Positions 22,471-33,260 of a stretch of DNA of 64,000 nucleotides are shown here, one piece after another (position 1 is the stretch's first letter; each line of letters starts with the position of its first letter). Location of the stretch: positions 88,477-152,476 of the forward strand of contig NW_003314359.1 of assembly GCF_000143415.4 (NCBI RefSeq). The letters are read 5' to 3'. A program made the translations under genes and the position numbers. Below the pieces are notes generated by a model. It was not told the origin of the DNA. It was given only the letters and a program-made list of their open reading frames with translations, and did no database searches. The stretch comes from Selaginella moellendorffii (lineage: Eukaryota > Streptophyta > Lycopodiopsida > Selaginellales > Selaginellaceae).

Positions 22471-23941
22471 ATGACGATTGTGCGCTCATCCTCACTCCTC
22501 CTCCTCTTCGCGATTTTCCTCCTCTCCAGCGTCAGCGAGCTCCAAGATCTCCTCTTCTACTCGAGGTCCGCGCGCTTGCTCCACAAATCCGCGGCGCTCC
22601 ATTGCTCCGCCGGCGATGGTCCCAGCGATCGCGGGCGGCCTCCAGGATCGCGCAACAGCAGCGCCGGCGTCGCATTGTGCCCACGATATTTCGCGCGGAT
22701 TCACGAGCACCTGGCCCCATGGCGATCGACAGGGATCACGAGGCGGAGCCTGGATCGCCTGGGGTCAATGCGCGTCGCCATCCTCCGCAGCGACATGTAC
22801 GTTAGTGCGTACGGCGATTGCCCGCAGAGCCGCCGCGCCTTCTCGCTATGGGGCTTGCTCTTGATGTTGGAAAGATTTGGCGATCGCGTCCCGGACGTGG
22901 AGTTTGTCCTGAATTGTAAGGATCGGCCCATCGTGCCCAGGGATGGATCCGAAGTTCCTGCCCCTGTTCTCAGCTATTGCAGCCATCGCTTGAGCTTGGA
23001 CATCCCTTTTCCCGATTATTCTTTCTGGGGATGGTAACCATGCATTTTTTAAAATTTCTTTTCTCCTTTTAAGTGTGTCTGTTTAGGCCGGAGGTAAACA
23101 TTCGTCCGTGGGAGGAAGAATCGCAGGAAATATTTCAGGGATCCCAAGGCGTTGAATGGAGTAATAGGCAACCTTTTGCATTTTGGAAAGGTAATTTAAG
23201 AATGGGGAAGTTAAGAACCCTTTTAGCTCGGTGCAACTCCACCAAATTTGGCACGCTTGTCCTGGATCAAGTAAGCATTTTCTTACTTTCTTACTTACGG
23301 TGTCCAATACTGCCTTGTAGAATTGGATTGATGAAGCCAACATTGGATACGAAAATTCCAACTTATGCAAACAGTGCAATCAAAGGTAGAATTATAGTTC
23401 GCTACATTTGAAAGCTCTTGTAATGCTCTTTCCACGTCCAGGTACAATATCTACGCCGAGGGAGCAGCATGGTCGGCGAGTCTCAAGTATAAAATGGCTT
23501 GTGGCTCCACTTTGCTCTACTTGGACTCAGAGTACGATGAGTTCTTCACCAAAGGTTTGCTCCCAAACATCCACTTTCTGCCAATCTCTTCAAAGGAGGA
23601 CATGTGCCAATCTCTAAAAAATGCGGTAGAGTGGGGAAACTCCCATGCCCAGCAGGTATTTCAACATGAGAAGCTTTTGGCATTGCCTTCATTCGGGATT
23701 TTGCCAGGCCCAGAATATTGGGAGAACTGGACAGGATTTCATACGAGAGCAAGTAAACATAGATCAAGTATACAACTACATGTTTCACCTTCTACTGGAG
23801 TATTCGAAACTGCAGAAATACACGCCAAAAATACCCAAGGGAGGTCAGGTTTTCTGTAAAAGAGCAATCCAACACGTTGCAGACTATTCTAGCAAACATC
23901 TGGAAAGAGTCAAAGACTCTGAACCATGTAGGCTGACTTAA
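22471..23941 (+). CDS. GT90/CAP10 O-glucosyltransferase (rumi-like), gene B
   Basis: Five exons (22471-23033, 23087-23270, 23321-23385, 23442-23655, 23708-23941) join in frame to 419 codons. ATG at 22471 starts a hydrophobic anchor (SSLLLLFAIFLLSS). The GT90 domain has CPRYFARIHEHLAPW, WGLLLMLERFGDRVPDVEFVLNCKDRP, LDIPFPDYSFWGW, PEVNIRPWEE, NSNLCKQCNQR, EGAAWSASLKYKMACGSTLL, EFFTKGLLPN and a C-terminal FCKRAIQHVADY. Splice sites fall at the same codons as in gene A except that gene A's first intron is absent here. The upstream lectin gene ends 110 bp before this start on the same strand. Probable secretory-pathway O-glucosyl- or xylosyltransferase; substrate unknown. Confidence 0.92.
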
Positions 23942-23997
23942 TGAAAATGGAAGACATTCTCAATTGTAGAAAAAAGGGGTGAAATGTTATCTCTCAC

Positions 23998-24090
23998 GCT
24001 GCGGACGAAGACGAGCTTGGCCTTGATGTACATGAGCTGCGGGAACTCCTCGTCCAGGTGTCGAGCTCGCTCCGCCCCAACTCAAAGTCG
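23998..24090 (-). pseudogene. Fragment of RHM 3' coding end
   Basis: The minus strand matches the last coding segment of the RHM gene at about 30020-30110: GAGCTCGACACC, GAGTTCCCGCAGCTCATG, ACATCAAGG and AAGCTCGTCTTCGTCC are shared in order, with small deletions that shift frame. Only this tail is present. It lies inverted relative to RHM, so it is a relic of a duplication or inversion. Confidence 0.8.
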
Positions 24091-24349
24091 CAGCTTGGAG
24101 GTCGGGTGTTGATCCAAGTCCCAAAGAGTAGAAAAAGAAAACATCACTTTGAAGATGCTTGAGGAAGAGCATGGCTTGCATGAAAACTCATCCTTGGAAC
24201 GAGTTCCTCAAGAGTCCACATACAGCCCGGGGAACCTTTTGTAGGAACGCTTCCATCCTCAGGATCTCCTATAAACAATTGCGGGATATTTCTAAGTAGC
24301 GGAAGATCGACCTTCTGTGGCATTGCAATCACGCTCTCTTTAATTCTTT
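24091..24349. other. Spacer between GT90 gene B and GlyRS 3' ends
   Basis: Contains the 3' untranslated region of GlyRS (minus). A 62-codon minus-strand frame (24144-24332, starting MIAMPQKVDLPLLRNIPQ) overlaps this but matches nothing I know; it may be debris from the same rearrangement that left the RHM tail. Confidence 0.4.
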
Positions 24350-26857
24350 TTACTCGTCGGATTCATCCGAGGCCTTGGCGGCCACGTGAGCCGGATAAAC
24401 TCCCTGGACTTCTTTCCAGCTCCTCTTTCCAGCCGACATGTCCGCGATGAGATCAACGACTTCCTCGAGTGGAACTCGTATCTGATCCTTGGAGTCCCTG
24501 TCCCTCACCGTCACCCCATCCTCGGAGTCCACTGTGATCGCAAACGGGACGCCGATCTCGTCCGTCCTAGCATATCTTCTGCCAATGGACCTGCCGGTGG
24601 TGTCGATCTTGTTTGCGATCCCCGCTTCTCTGAGCTTTGCAGAGATGGCCCGAGCGATCTCGTCGAGCTTCGGGTTTTGCACCAGCGGAAAGACCGTGCA
24701 CTTGACGGGGGCGACCAGCGCAGGGAAACGGAAGACGTTGAGCTGGCCGTCGACTCCGCCACGCGTGTCGAAACAGTGCTCGAAGAGGCAGTAGATAATG
24801 CGGCCAATGCCGAAGGAAGGCTCGATCACAGACGGCGTGAACTTCTCTTTGCTCTTCTTCGTCACCTGTTTGTTAAAAGTAACCATCCCTTTCTTGATGG
24901 TGAACGTCTTGTCGGCATTGCAAATGTGAAGTGGTGCCTCGCCATCGGATTCCAATTTCTTTTGCATCTCCAGAGCCTCTTCATTGTTAAGTTCCTAGAC
25001 GAATGGCCAGCTCAAGTAAGGAAAACTTAAACAATAGTATACCTGTAATGCTTCCAGCACCAGTTTCTGGTTTGCCTTGAAAGCAACACCAATCTCCTTC
25101 CTGTTTGGAACAGCAGCAAATTCCTGGAAACAAACATGTGAAGTTGATACAATCAGTTTCCTCTATCAGTCGTACCTCTACGACAACAGGCTCGGGTAAA
25201 TCCCGTGAAGCCACGAGGTTGCTTTTGCTAGCTGTCTGTACAGACATAGAAAGAAATAAAGACGACAACTAAGAGGAATAAAAGGGAGAACAGCTTACCG
25301 AGTGCGCTTTCAAGTCGTAAGCAGATCTATCCGCAAGACCAACACATTCTATCCATCCGTAAGAGCACTCAATCTCAGCGTCCCAGCAATCCGCGGCATA
25401 GTGCGCCATCTCGTTGGCAAGGTGCTGTCTAAACCGAAGCCGGTTCTTGTTGATGCCCAGAGCAGTCAAGAACAAGTATGTTCGTCCAATGTAGTAGCCC
25501 AGCGTCTCATTGTTGATAACTTTCTGTGCCACGGCGTGCCCGAGGCGCACCTTGACTGGATCCTTCAAGCTCATTTGCTCTGCTCTTGGATAGAGGAAAA
25601 ACTCAAGGTCTGCAACGCTTGCGAACTTTGGATGTGACTTGTCCGCGGGGTCCACGAAAAACTCTATCTCTGCGAGAGTGAACTCGCGAACCCGTAGCAA
25701 GCCTTGCCGAGGAGCAATCTACAGTATCATGCCTCAGCTCACACGTAAAGCTAAAAGTTGCGTACCTCATTTCGAAATGCCTGGCCAATTTGAGCTGCGC
25801 CAAAAGGAAGCTTGCCACCATTATAATACAAAAGCTCGTTGAAGTTGACGAAAATTCCCTGAGCAGTCTCCGGCCTCAAGTACCTGGAATGGGAAGAATA
25901 ATCTAAGTTCATTAAAAAAGGAAGCAAGAAAAAAAGCGAAACGCTTACCCTTGAAGAAGTCCAGTGGGACCAATCGGTGTACCAAACATTAAGTTGAAAG
26001 GAAACGGATCGGACAAGTCATTCTTTGTGTCTGGAGCCCGGATGCCATACTCTTTAATCTTCGCACCAAGCTCCTCGGCACTAAAGTCGTCCAGAGACGC
26101 GAGAGTTCGCGTATAGTCGTCCCGCTTCGCCGCTGGCATGCGAGGATCCTTTTCCAGAGCATCCTTGAGGAAATCCTTGAGGACATGATCGGCTCTAAAG
26201 CAGTGCCCCTCCTTGACGTCCCTGACCATCAAGTCCGTAAACTTCTCAACGTGGCCAGAGGCCCGTAGAACAGCCTCAGGGGTCAGGCAAGGGCAGTCTA
26301 CTTCGAGAAGATCATCGTTCACGACGAAATGCTGAGAAACAAGAAGTAAAAAACCAAGAATGTGAGAAAAAGAGATCTTTCCTTCTGGCAGAACATGCCT
26401 GGCGCCAGAAGCTCAAAACGTTGGCCTTCACAGCGCAGCCGGGAGGACCGTAGTCGAATAATCCGGCAACACCACCGTAAATCCCGAAAGAATTCGTGAA
26501 AAACATCCTCCTCTCCAGCGCATTCGTGACAGCCTCGCGAAATCTCTTGCCACTTGCCTGGGAGGAGGTGCCGCTCGACTCATCCTGGCTCGCTTCCTCT
26601 TTCGGTGACGCGGCCTCGAATTCCTGGAGCTTGAATTTGAGATCCTTGAGCAGCGTGACGGCGGCATCGATCTCCTCCTTTGGCGCCTTCCTCGCCTTGA
26701 GCGCCCGGACGAGATCGCCCTGCCGATTGACGAGCCCTACCAAATCTACATCCCGCTTAAACCCTAAGTTTGCGTTGGCTAGGGCTTTTGCCGAGAGATT
26801 TCTTCGATGCTGCTGAAGCAAGCGTGGAGGAGGACGAATTCTTGCCAGGAGAATCAT
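24350..26857 (-). CDS. GARS: Glycine--tRNA ligase (eukaryotic alpha2 type), probably mitochondrial/cytosolic
   Basis: Seven exons (26399-26857, 25949-26331, 25766-25883, 25299-25718, 25176-25235, 25043-25123, 24350-24994) join in frame to 721 codons. The enzyme charges tRNA-Gly with glycine. Order: an Arg-rich, Leu-rich N-terminus resembling a mitochondrial presequence (1-25), WHEP domain (about 39-80), class II core with [12 protein letters not shown], motif 2 [17 protein letters not shown] at the exon 3/4 join (about 317), motif 3 [12 protein letters not shown] (about 561-572), and an anticodon-binding domain ([15 protein letters not shown]). Length fits plant GlyRS. ATG at 26857 is the only early one; the frame is open upstream to a GTG. 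Intron 1 appears to be GC-AG. The first 17 codons overlap the first 17 codons of the divergent MaoC gene. Confidence 0.93.
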
Positions 26858-27449
26858 CGCCTCCTCCACCGCGTGCGCCGCCTCGCCACTGGCAATGCCG
26901 GCCCGGAGGACGCGATAAGCGCGGACAGAGAAACCCTCAAATCTGGGGCCAGGTTTACTGCTACCCGCGCGTTTAGCCAGGATGATCTAGCGCAATATTC
27001 CGCCCTCTCTGGCGATAGCAATCCCATCCACACGCAGCGATCGTCCGCCCAGGCCGCCGGCTTCGCTGGCGGCTGCGTCGTCCATGGGATGCTCACCGCG
27101 GGGCTCTTCCCAGCGATCATCGGCTCCAATTTCGTAAGGATTTCTCTCGAATCTCTGGAATTCTCCTTGAACTCTGTCCAGCCAGGCGCGATCTACGTCT
27201 CCCAGACGCTGAAGTTCCAGCAGCCGGCATTCGCAGGAGACGATCTTGTGGCGCAAGTCACTGTCCTGGATTGCGTGAGGATCAAGCGACACTACAAGTA
27301 AGATGCTCCAACCGACAAAGTCTTAGATCCATCGAATCCGCGTGATTTCACGATCTTCCAGGGTGACTTTCGCGACATCTTGCTTCAAATGTACTACGCC
27401 AGACGCGATCGTGGTGGATGGAACTGCCGTGGCGCTCTTGCCAGGATGA
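26807..27449 (+). CDS. MaoC/hotdog dehydratase, mitochondrial 3-hydroxyacyl-ACP dehydratase-like
   Basis: Three exons (26807-27133, 27182-27297, 27362-27449) join in frame to 176 codons; introns are 48 and 64 bp. A basic presequence ([14 protein letters not shown]...HRVRRLATG) suggests mitochondrial import. The hydratase-2 motif YSALSGDSNPIH is at residues 64-75 with catalytic Asp70 and His75, followed by AGFAGGCVVHGMLTAGLFP, PGAIYVSQTLKFQQPAFAGD and, in exon 3, VTFATSCF...VVDGTAVALLPG. This single-hotdog form dehydrates 3-hydroxyacyl-ACP in mitochondrial fatty-acid synthesis (yeast HTD2 role) or acts as an R-specific enoyl-CoA hydratase. Its start overlaps that of GlyRS on the other strand. 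Confidence 0.88.
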
Positions 27450-28031
27450 AGAAGAGGAGAAAAAAGAGAGACAAAGGGACAAGAAAGCGTTTCTCCCAGT
27501 TTTCGAACCCGGGTCTTTGGCGGGCAGTTATCTTTGAACGGCAGATCTCGCCGTCTATCTGGAAACGGAAGATTCCGTCGACACATTTTCTAGCTCTGTG
27601 CATGCCAAGAAAGGAATATGCGTCGCTCGGCTATAACGGCGTCGAACTTCACATAAGCTCTTACCCGCCCTAATTTGTTCTCGGTCTCCTCTCTCTCACT
27701 CCGGCTATGGCGATCGCATTGTGGACGGCATTGGCGTGATCTCTTACGCGAGCTCCAGATCAAGGCGCAGCTCCCGCCTCCCGATCGATCGATCGCTGGT
27801 CCTCAGCTTAGGTACGTAATCTCCCTTTTCTCTTTCCGATCTCCAGGTTATCGTGGTGGATTTGTGTGCTCTCTCTCTCTCGAAATATCTTCTGATTGCT
27901 TGAATCTCTCTCCCTCTGCGCTCTTTCCTGACCGCTGGCAGCCGGCTCGTCTCTTCCTCGTCGCTGCTTTGTCGAAATTTCATGCCTGGAGCTGAGAAAA
28001 TCTGATATTTCGTCCAGATCTCCCCACAGCC
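27450..28031 (+). promoter_or_regulatory. RHM upstream region with probable leader intron
   Basis: Holds the end of the MaoC transcript and the RHM promoter and leader. A donor TTAG|GTACGTAAT at 27812 and an acceptor CGTCCAG at 28017 would bound a 206-bp pyrimidine-rich leader intron ending 14 bp before the RHM ATG. A (GATC)n tract lies at 27783-27795. The leader intron is inferred from consensus only. Frames on either strand here are unrecognised. Confidence 0.5.
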
Positions 28032-30135
28032 ATGACGGCCGGCGCGGATCGGTGCAATGGCGACTCCCACTACACGCCGCGCAACATCCTCATCACCGGC
28101 GCCGCGGGCTTCATCGCTTCTCACGTCGCCAACAGGCTGGTCCGGAGCTACCCGGGCTACAAGATCGTGGTTCTGGACAAGCTTGACTACTGCTCCAACC
28201 TCAAGAACCTTTACCAGTCCAAGGAGAGCGCCAACTTCAAGTTCGTCAAGGGCGACATCGCGAGCGCGGATCTCGTGAACTACCTGCTGATCACCGAGGG
28301 GATCGACACCATCATGCACTTCGCGGCGCAGACCCACGTCGACAACTCGTTCGGCAACAGCCTCGAGTTCACTAAGAACAACATCTACGGCACTCACGTC
28401 CTGCTCGAAGCGTGCAAGGTTGCCGGCACCATCCGCCGCTTCATTCACGTGAGCACGGACGAGGTGTATGGCGAGACCGAGGCCGACGCCATTGTGGGCA
28501 ACCACGAGGCGTCACAGCTGCTGCCCACGAATCCTTACTCGGCGACCAAGGCTGGAGCCGAGATGCTGGTCATGGCTTACGGCAGATCTTACGGCCTCCC
28601 CTTCATCACCACACGGGGGAACAACGTCTATGGCCCCAACCAGTTCCCGGAGAAGCTCATTCCAAAGTTCATCCTCCTGGCGATGCAAGGCCGGCCGCTT
28701 CCCATCCACGGCGACGGGAGCAACGTTCGCAGCTATCTCTATGCTGAGGACGTGGCCGAGGCCTTTGAGGTGGTGCTTCACAAGGGAGAGGTTGGTCACG
28801 TATACAACATTGGGACGAAGAAGGAGCGGCGGGTGCTGGACGTTGCCAAGGACATCTGCAAGCTCTTCAAGCTGGACCCGGAGGTGTGCATCCAGTTCGT
28901 GGACAACCGGCCCTTCAATGACCAGCGCTACTTCCTGGACGACAAGAAGCTCAAGGACCTCGGGTGGCGCGAGAGGACCACCTGGGACGAGGGGCTGCTC
29001 AAGACGATGCAGTGGTACACGAGTCACCCGAACTGGTGGGGTGACGTTTCTGGCGCGCTGGTCCCGCATCCCAGGATGCTCACCATGACCGGGGAGAAGC
29101 TGTCCCACGAGGACGAGGAGTCTACCGGACCTGTGGTGGGGAACATCGGGATGATTGTTCCACAAAAGGTCTCGCCTCTCAAGCCGGCGATGAAGCTACT
29201 GATATACGGGCGGACAGGCTGGATTGGTGGACTCCTGGGAAAGATCTGCGAGAGAGAAGGGATCCCGTACGAGTATGGATCCGGCAGGCTCGAGAATCGG
29301 TTGCAGCTCGAGGCGGACATCTTGACAGTGAAGCCTACACACATTTTCAACGCAGCAGGTGTGACGGGTCGGCCTAATGTGGACTGGTGCGAGAGCCACA
29401 AGGTGGAGACTATCAGAGCCAACGTTGTCGGCACACTGACCCTGGCCGACGTGTGCAAGCAGCACGGATTGCTGCTCATGAACTTTGCGACGGGCTGCAT
29501 TTTCGAGTACGATGACAGCCACCCCATCAACAGCGGCATCGGGTTCCTGGAGGATGACAAGCCCAACTTTACGGGCTCCTTCTACTCAAAGACTAAAGCA
29601 ATGGTACGTGGCTTTATTCCATTCCTTTTGTTAGGCGCTCATCTCTTCCCTGCTTTTCCTTTTCCTGAAACTTTTAAAGGTGGAGGAGCTCCTGAAATGC
29701 TACGACAACGTATGCACGCTGCGCGTGAGGATGCCCATCTCGTCCGACTTGAGCAACCCGCGCAACTTCATCACCAAGATCACGCGGTACGAGAAAGTGG
29801 TAGACATCCCCAACAGCATGACGGTGCTGGACGAGCTGCTGCCGCTGAGCATCGAGATGGCCCGGCGCAACTGCACGGGCATCTGGAACTTCACGAACCC
29901 GGGCACGGTGTCGCACAACGAGGTCCTGGAGATGTACCGCGAGTACATCGACCAGGGATTCAAGTGGTCCAACTTCACGCTGGAGGAGCAGGCCAAGGTG
30001 ATCGTGGCGCCGCGCAGCAACAACGAGCTCGACACCAAGAAGATGGAGAAGGAGTTCCCGCAGCTCATGCACATCAAGGACTCGCTCGTCAAGCTCGTCT
30101 TCGTCCCAAACAGCAGCAACGGGGACAAGAAGTGA
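28032..30135 (+). CDS. RHM: Trifunctional UDP-L-rhamnose synthase (RHM)
   Basis: Two exons, 28032-29603 and 29680-30135, joined in frame to 675 codons (plant RHMs are about 670). Converts UDP-glucose to UDP-beta-L-rhamnose in the cytosol for pectin and flavonoid glycosides. The N-terminal half is UDP-glucose 4,6-dehydratase: NAD site GAAGFIAS (23-30), STDEVYG (141-147), YSATK (169-173). The C-terminal half is the bifunctional 3,5-epimerase/4-keto-reductase: GRTGWIGG (393-400), NAAGVTGRPNVDWCE, and YSKTK (518-522). Both catalytic YxxxK motifs are intact. The intron is 76 bp, just after the second YxxxK. Codon use is strongly GC3-biased compared with the neighbouring GT90 genes, suggesting high expression. 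Confidence 0.97.
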
Positions 30136-30259
30136 GAGAACCACCGACCATTTTTTCACCCCCTTTGTTTTTTTTACAATTGAGAAGAGAGTATACATAC
30201 GTATAATTCCATTTAATAAATTCAACCATTAGAACCCTACCAACGTTTAAAGGACAACG

Positions 30260-31580
30260 TATAAACTGGATGCAAGTTTCGGAGGAGTCTGCGTTGGTGA
30301 GATCTGCTCGTCTTCATTGTTCCTCCACCGAGCCGCTCGCTGGAATGGCGTCGGAAATACTTCGACAGCATCGAGGCCATGGAAAAATGGCGGGATCACG
30401 GAATCGAGCCTGAGCGCCGCGAGGAAGAAAGGCTCAATGCCGGTTGTGATTTCTGGAGGAAATCTCTACATAGAGGTATACAGGGAGTGCCCGCAAAGCG
30501 GTAACATCTTCATACCGTGGGGGCTTTTGCTGTTGCTTGAAAGGTTCCCTCGAAAGGTCCCCAGTGTTGATTTTGTGCTCAACTGAGAAGACCGCCCAGT
30601 GATCACGCGACACTCGTTCTCTCCTTCCAGAAAATTTGGTCAGGATCATATATCCTCTAAAGTTTCTGTGGAACAGAAGGATGATCAAGCTCCAGCTCCA
30701 TTTTTTAGCTATTGCACAACCAATGATACACTTGACGTACCGTTTCCTGACCTCTCATTCTGGGAATGGTGAGAATCATGATATAACATGCATATCTAGT
30801 TATCAGGGTGAGCTTTGCAGGCCGGAGGTGGATATCCCTCCGTGGGAGGAACAGTCTCAGCCGATCGTCCCTGGCTCTTGGGAGGTGAAATGGAGCGAGA
30901 GAAAGCCGGCTGCATTTTGGAAGGGAAACTCTCGAAAGCTGTGGAGGCATCTTCTTCAGTGCCCAATCTCCGGAAACGGAAATCCTTGACCAGGTAAGCT
31001 AAGTTCAGCCTGATTGATAAAGCTGTAAGGTTTCTAGCTAGGACTGGGTACATGAATCCAGAAATGGATTTCAAGACTCATGGCTGTCACAGCAATGCAA
31101 AGACAGGTAAATGGTACCACGTTGACTTTGTTGTCCATATTTAACATTTACGTGGAAGGGGCCGCATGGTCAGCGAGCCTGAAATACCGGATGGCATGTG
31201 GCTCTACCATGTTGAACAGAGAGTTTTTCAGTGCGGGATTAACACCAAACTTGACTCAAGCTCAAAGCCAGATACAATGTGTCAAGAGATACGTGAAGCA
31301 GTCAAGTGGTATTCACTTGGGATTCTAGAATACAGTTTTTGAGATACTGTGTTTTGACAATGCCATTGTGTTCTAGGCTGAAGCAATTGGCAGGCGTGGG
31401 CAGGATTTTATAACCCAGGAATTGACAATGGACCACGTCTACAGCTATATGGTTGAGCTTTTATCACAGTATGCAAAGCTGCAGAGGTGCACTCCCACAG
31501 TACCTCATGGAACTCAGATCTTGTGTAAGGATGTAATCAAGAGCCTCTTGATGTCAAAGTATTCCTGGGATAAAGTATAG
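30260..31580 (+). pseudogene. GT90/CAP10 glycosyltransferase pseudogene C
   Basis: Copy of gene A, opposite orientation, lacking the start and signal anchor: similarity begins at NWMQVSEESALVRSARLHC. The first exon shifts frame and then reads KNGGITESSLSAARKKGS...LLERFPRKVPSVDFVLN before a TGA (30584-30586) where gene A has Cys. Further exon remnants: SYCTTNDTLDVPFPD near 30705, PEVDIPPWEE near 30822, VEGAAWSASLKYRMACGSTML near 31150 with a small deletion and frameshift after it, and the last exon near 31378-31560. Intron positions match gene A, so it arose by DNA duplication. Confidence 0.9.
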
Positions 31581-32075
31581 CGGTGCATAAATCGCATTCT
31601 CATATTCAGATGTTTTAATCTACGATCAACTGTAAAAATAACTAATGCTTTGATCAAATCTTCCCAATTCTTGTGACAATTTTTCCCTTTTCGCATTTTT
31701 GTCGACATAATCTTCGTTTATGGCCTGCAAACACGAAAATCCCGCCGAAGAAGAAGTGGTAGGTTCTCTGTGGTTCTTTCCAGCGTCTGGCTTGGATTCC
31801 CAGAGCGCAAGCGGCATTCTGACGCGAGTTTTCTTAACAGCAACCGGAGAAAGTTGAGCCCATGCAAGCTATTCATTACCTAGGATTGCCATCACAACTT
31901 GGAGCTCTTCTGGCTTTGATGATTCTCCGGAGTATTATTTGGCGGGACAGGCATGGTGGCTGTTGCTTTGGTGACGATGAGCTTGATGTCTACTCGATTG
32001 ATCACTTATATAGTGTCTTGCTTTTGCGTAGTGGCTATGTTTTCTCGTGGAAGCACTACGCGCCAACGAGCACCT
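31581..32075. other. Unrecognised region between GT90 pseudogene C and copia relic
   Basis: A 127-codon plus frame at 31862-32245 has no family match and overlaps the copia tail on the other strand. The region may hold the 3' non-coding part or a decayed LTR of the copia relic; no TG...CA boundary could be fixed. Confidence 0.35.
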
Positions 32076-33260
32076 CTACAGAAGCCTCGCACTGTCTTCT
32101 ACCTCGGCTTTCTCGTCTGAGCTATTGTGAAGTGAAATCGAGATTGATAAAATCGAGATTGGACAAATGCGACGTGTCAGCCACATGGCTGGCTGGATAC
32201 TCTGGGGAGATTGGGAGAACTTCGGCACGGATAAAGGTTTGGTGAGCGCATATCCTATGTTAAGCTCGATCACCCCATTTTCAAACTGGTCCCATAGAAA
32301 GTGATGCGTTGTACCATGTGTTTTGTCTGAGAACTCAGGGATCTGCAACCTTGATTGTCGCAGTAGATTGGTGTAGGGCCAGAAAAAGTGTAGGCCATGT
32401 TGATAAGGAGGCGGCAAAGCCATATGGCTTCCTTGCATGTGAAACTAGCCACAAGCTCTACCTCACAGATGGAGCAGGCATCAATGCTCTGCTTCTTGTT
32501 GCTCCAAGAAAGAGCTGTGTTGTGTATATGATCATTGAGAATGTGGGCAGCCAGCCCAGTCGGAGTCACTAAATCCTTGACTCTGTGGCCTTGAAGAGGA
32601 GACCATAGGAAAATGTAGCTTGTAACTACCGAAAGATATGTTTAACAGCTTGCTAATGTTGATGTCCAGGATTGTCTGCTTACCAAGCTCACCGAAAAAG
32701 CAAGGTCCAGGCATATACACAAGATGAGATACATTAAGCTGGAACAGCGCTTCGGTAAGGAGCTCGGGCCATCTCACTTCACTCTTTGTCTAGAGTAGAA
32801 GGAGGCATAGTTTCAGATCTGCGACCATGGGAGTCAAAACTGGAGAGGATTTATCCATCAATATGTCCTCTATATATTTTTGTTGGTGGAGAAACAGGGA
32901 GCCATCTGATTGCCAATCAACCTGAATCCCAAGACAGTAGTGAGCTTCAAAATGAGAAGAAAAGACTTGCTTGATCTCTGCGAGAAAGGTCAAGTTGTTA
33001 CAAACTAGTCATCAATGTAGATGGCAATTTCCCACTTGTTTGTAATAAAGATTTGGATCATTCTTGCTCTTTGAAAAGCTAGAATGCATGAGAAAGTTGT
33101 CGAGCTTTTTATACCATTGTCTTGAGGCTTGTTTCAAGCTATAAATTGCCTTGTGTAGATTCTAGATATAGCTCTCTTTGCCTGGAACCTTGAATCCTTC
33201 CAGTTGCTCCATATTTCCAGCTCACCATTGAAGTAAGTTGTTTTCATGTCCATTTGATGA
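32076..33260 (-). mobile_element. Ty1/copia pol relic (RT-RNase H)
   Basis: Minus-strand frames in order: HQMDMKTTYFNGELE and YMEQLEGFKVPGKE then SLKQASRQWYKKLDNF (near 33050-33255), IAIYIDD (the catalytic YVDD equivalent, near 33015), FLAEIKQVFSSHFE...LGIQVDWQSDGSLFLHQQKYIEDIL (32790-32993), DSDWAGCP (near 32540), then ELVASFTCKEAIWLCRLL and IYCDNQG (32270-32569), ending ALTKPLS near 32150. This is the reverse transcriptase-RNase H part of a plant copia polyprotein, broken by frameshifts and a stop after IDD. gag and integrase are absent. Confidence 0.88.

Noticed and set aside
22478-22864. Alternative plus-strand frame in exon 1 of GT90 gene B
   Set aside because: Ser/Ala/Arg-rich translation of a GC-rich exon in a shifted frame; the GT90 frame accounts for the sequence.
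24386-25030. Plus-strand 214-codon frame opposite GlyRS exon 7
   Set aside because: Antisense shadow of the GlyRS C-terminal exon, whose motifs are conserved on the minus strand.
26858-26869. GlyRS start at 26869
   Set aside because: The frame is open there but the codon is GTG; the first ATG is at 26857, so the model starts there. A non-AUG start cannot be excluded.
27744-28505. 253-codon minus-strand open frame over the RHM 5' end
   Set aside because: It is antisense to RHM coding sequence with strong GC3 bias, which empties the opposite frame of stops; no family resemblance.
29674-30225. 183-codon minus-strand frame over RHM exon 2
   Set aside because: Same reason: a mirror of GC3-biased coding sequence.
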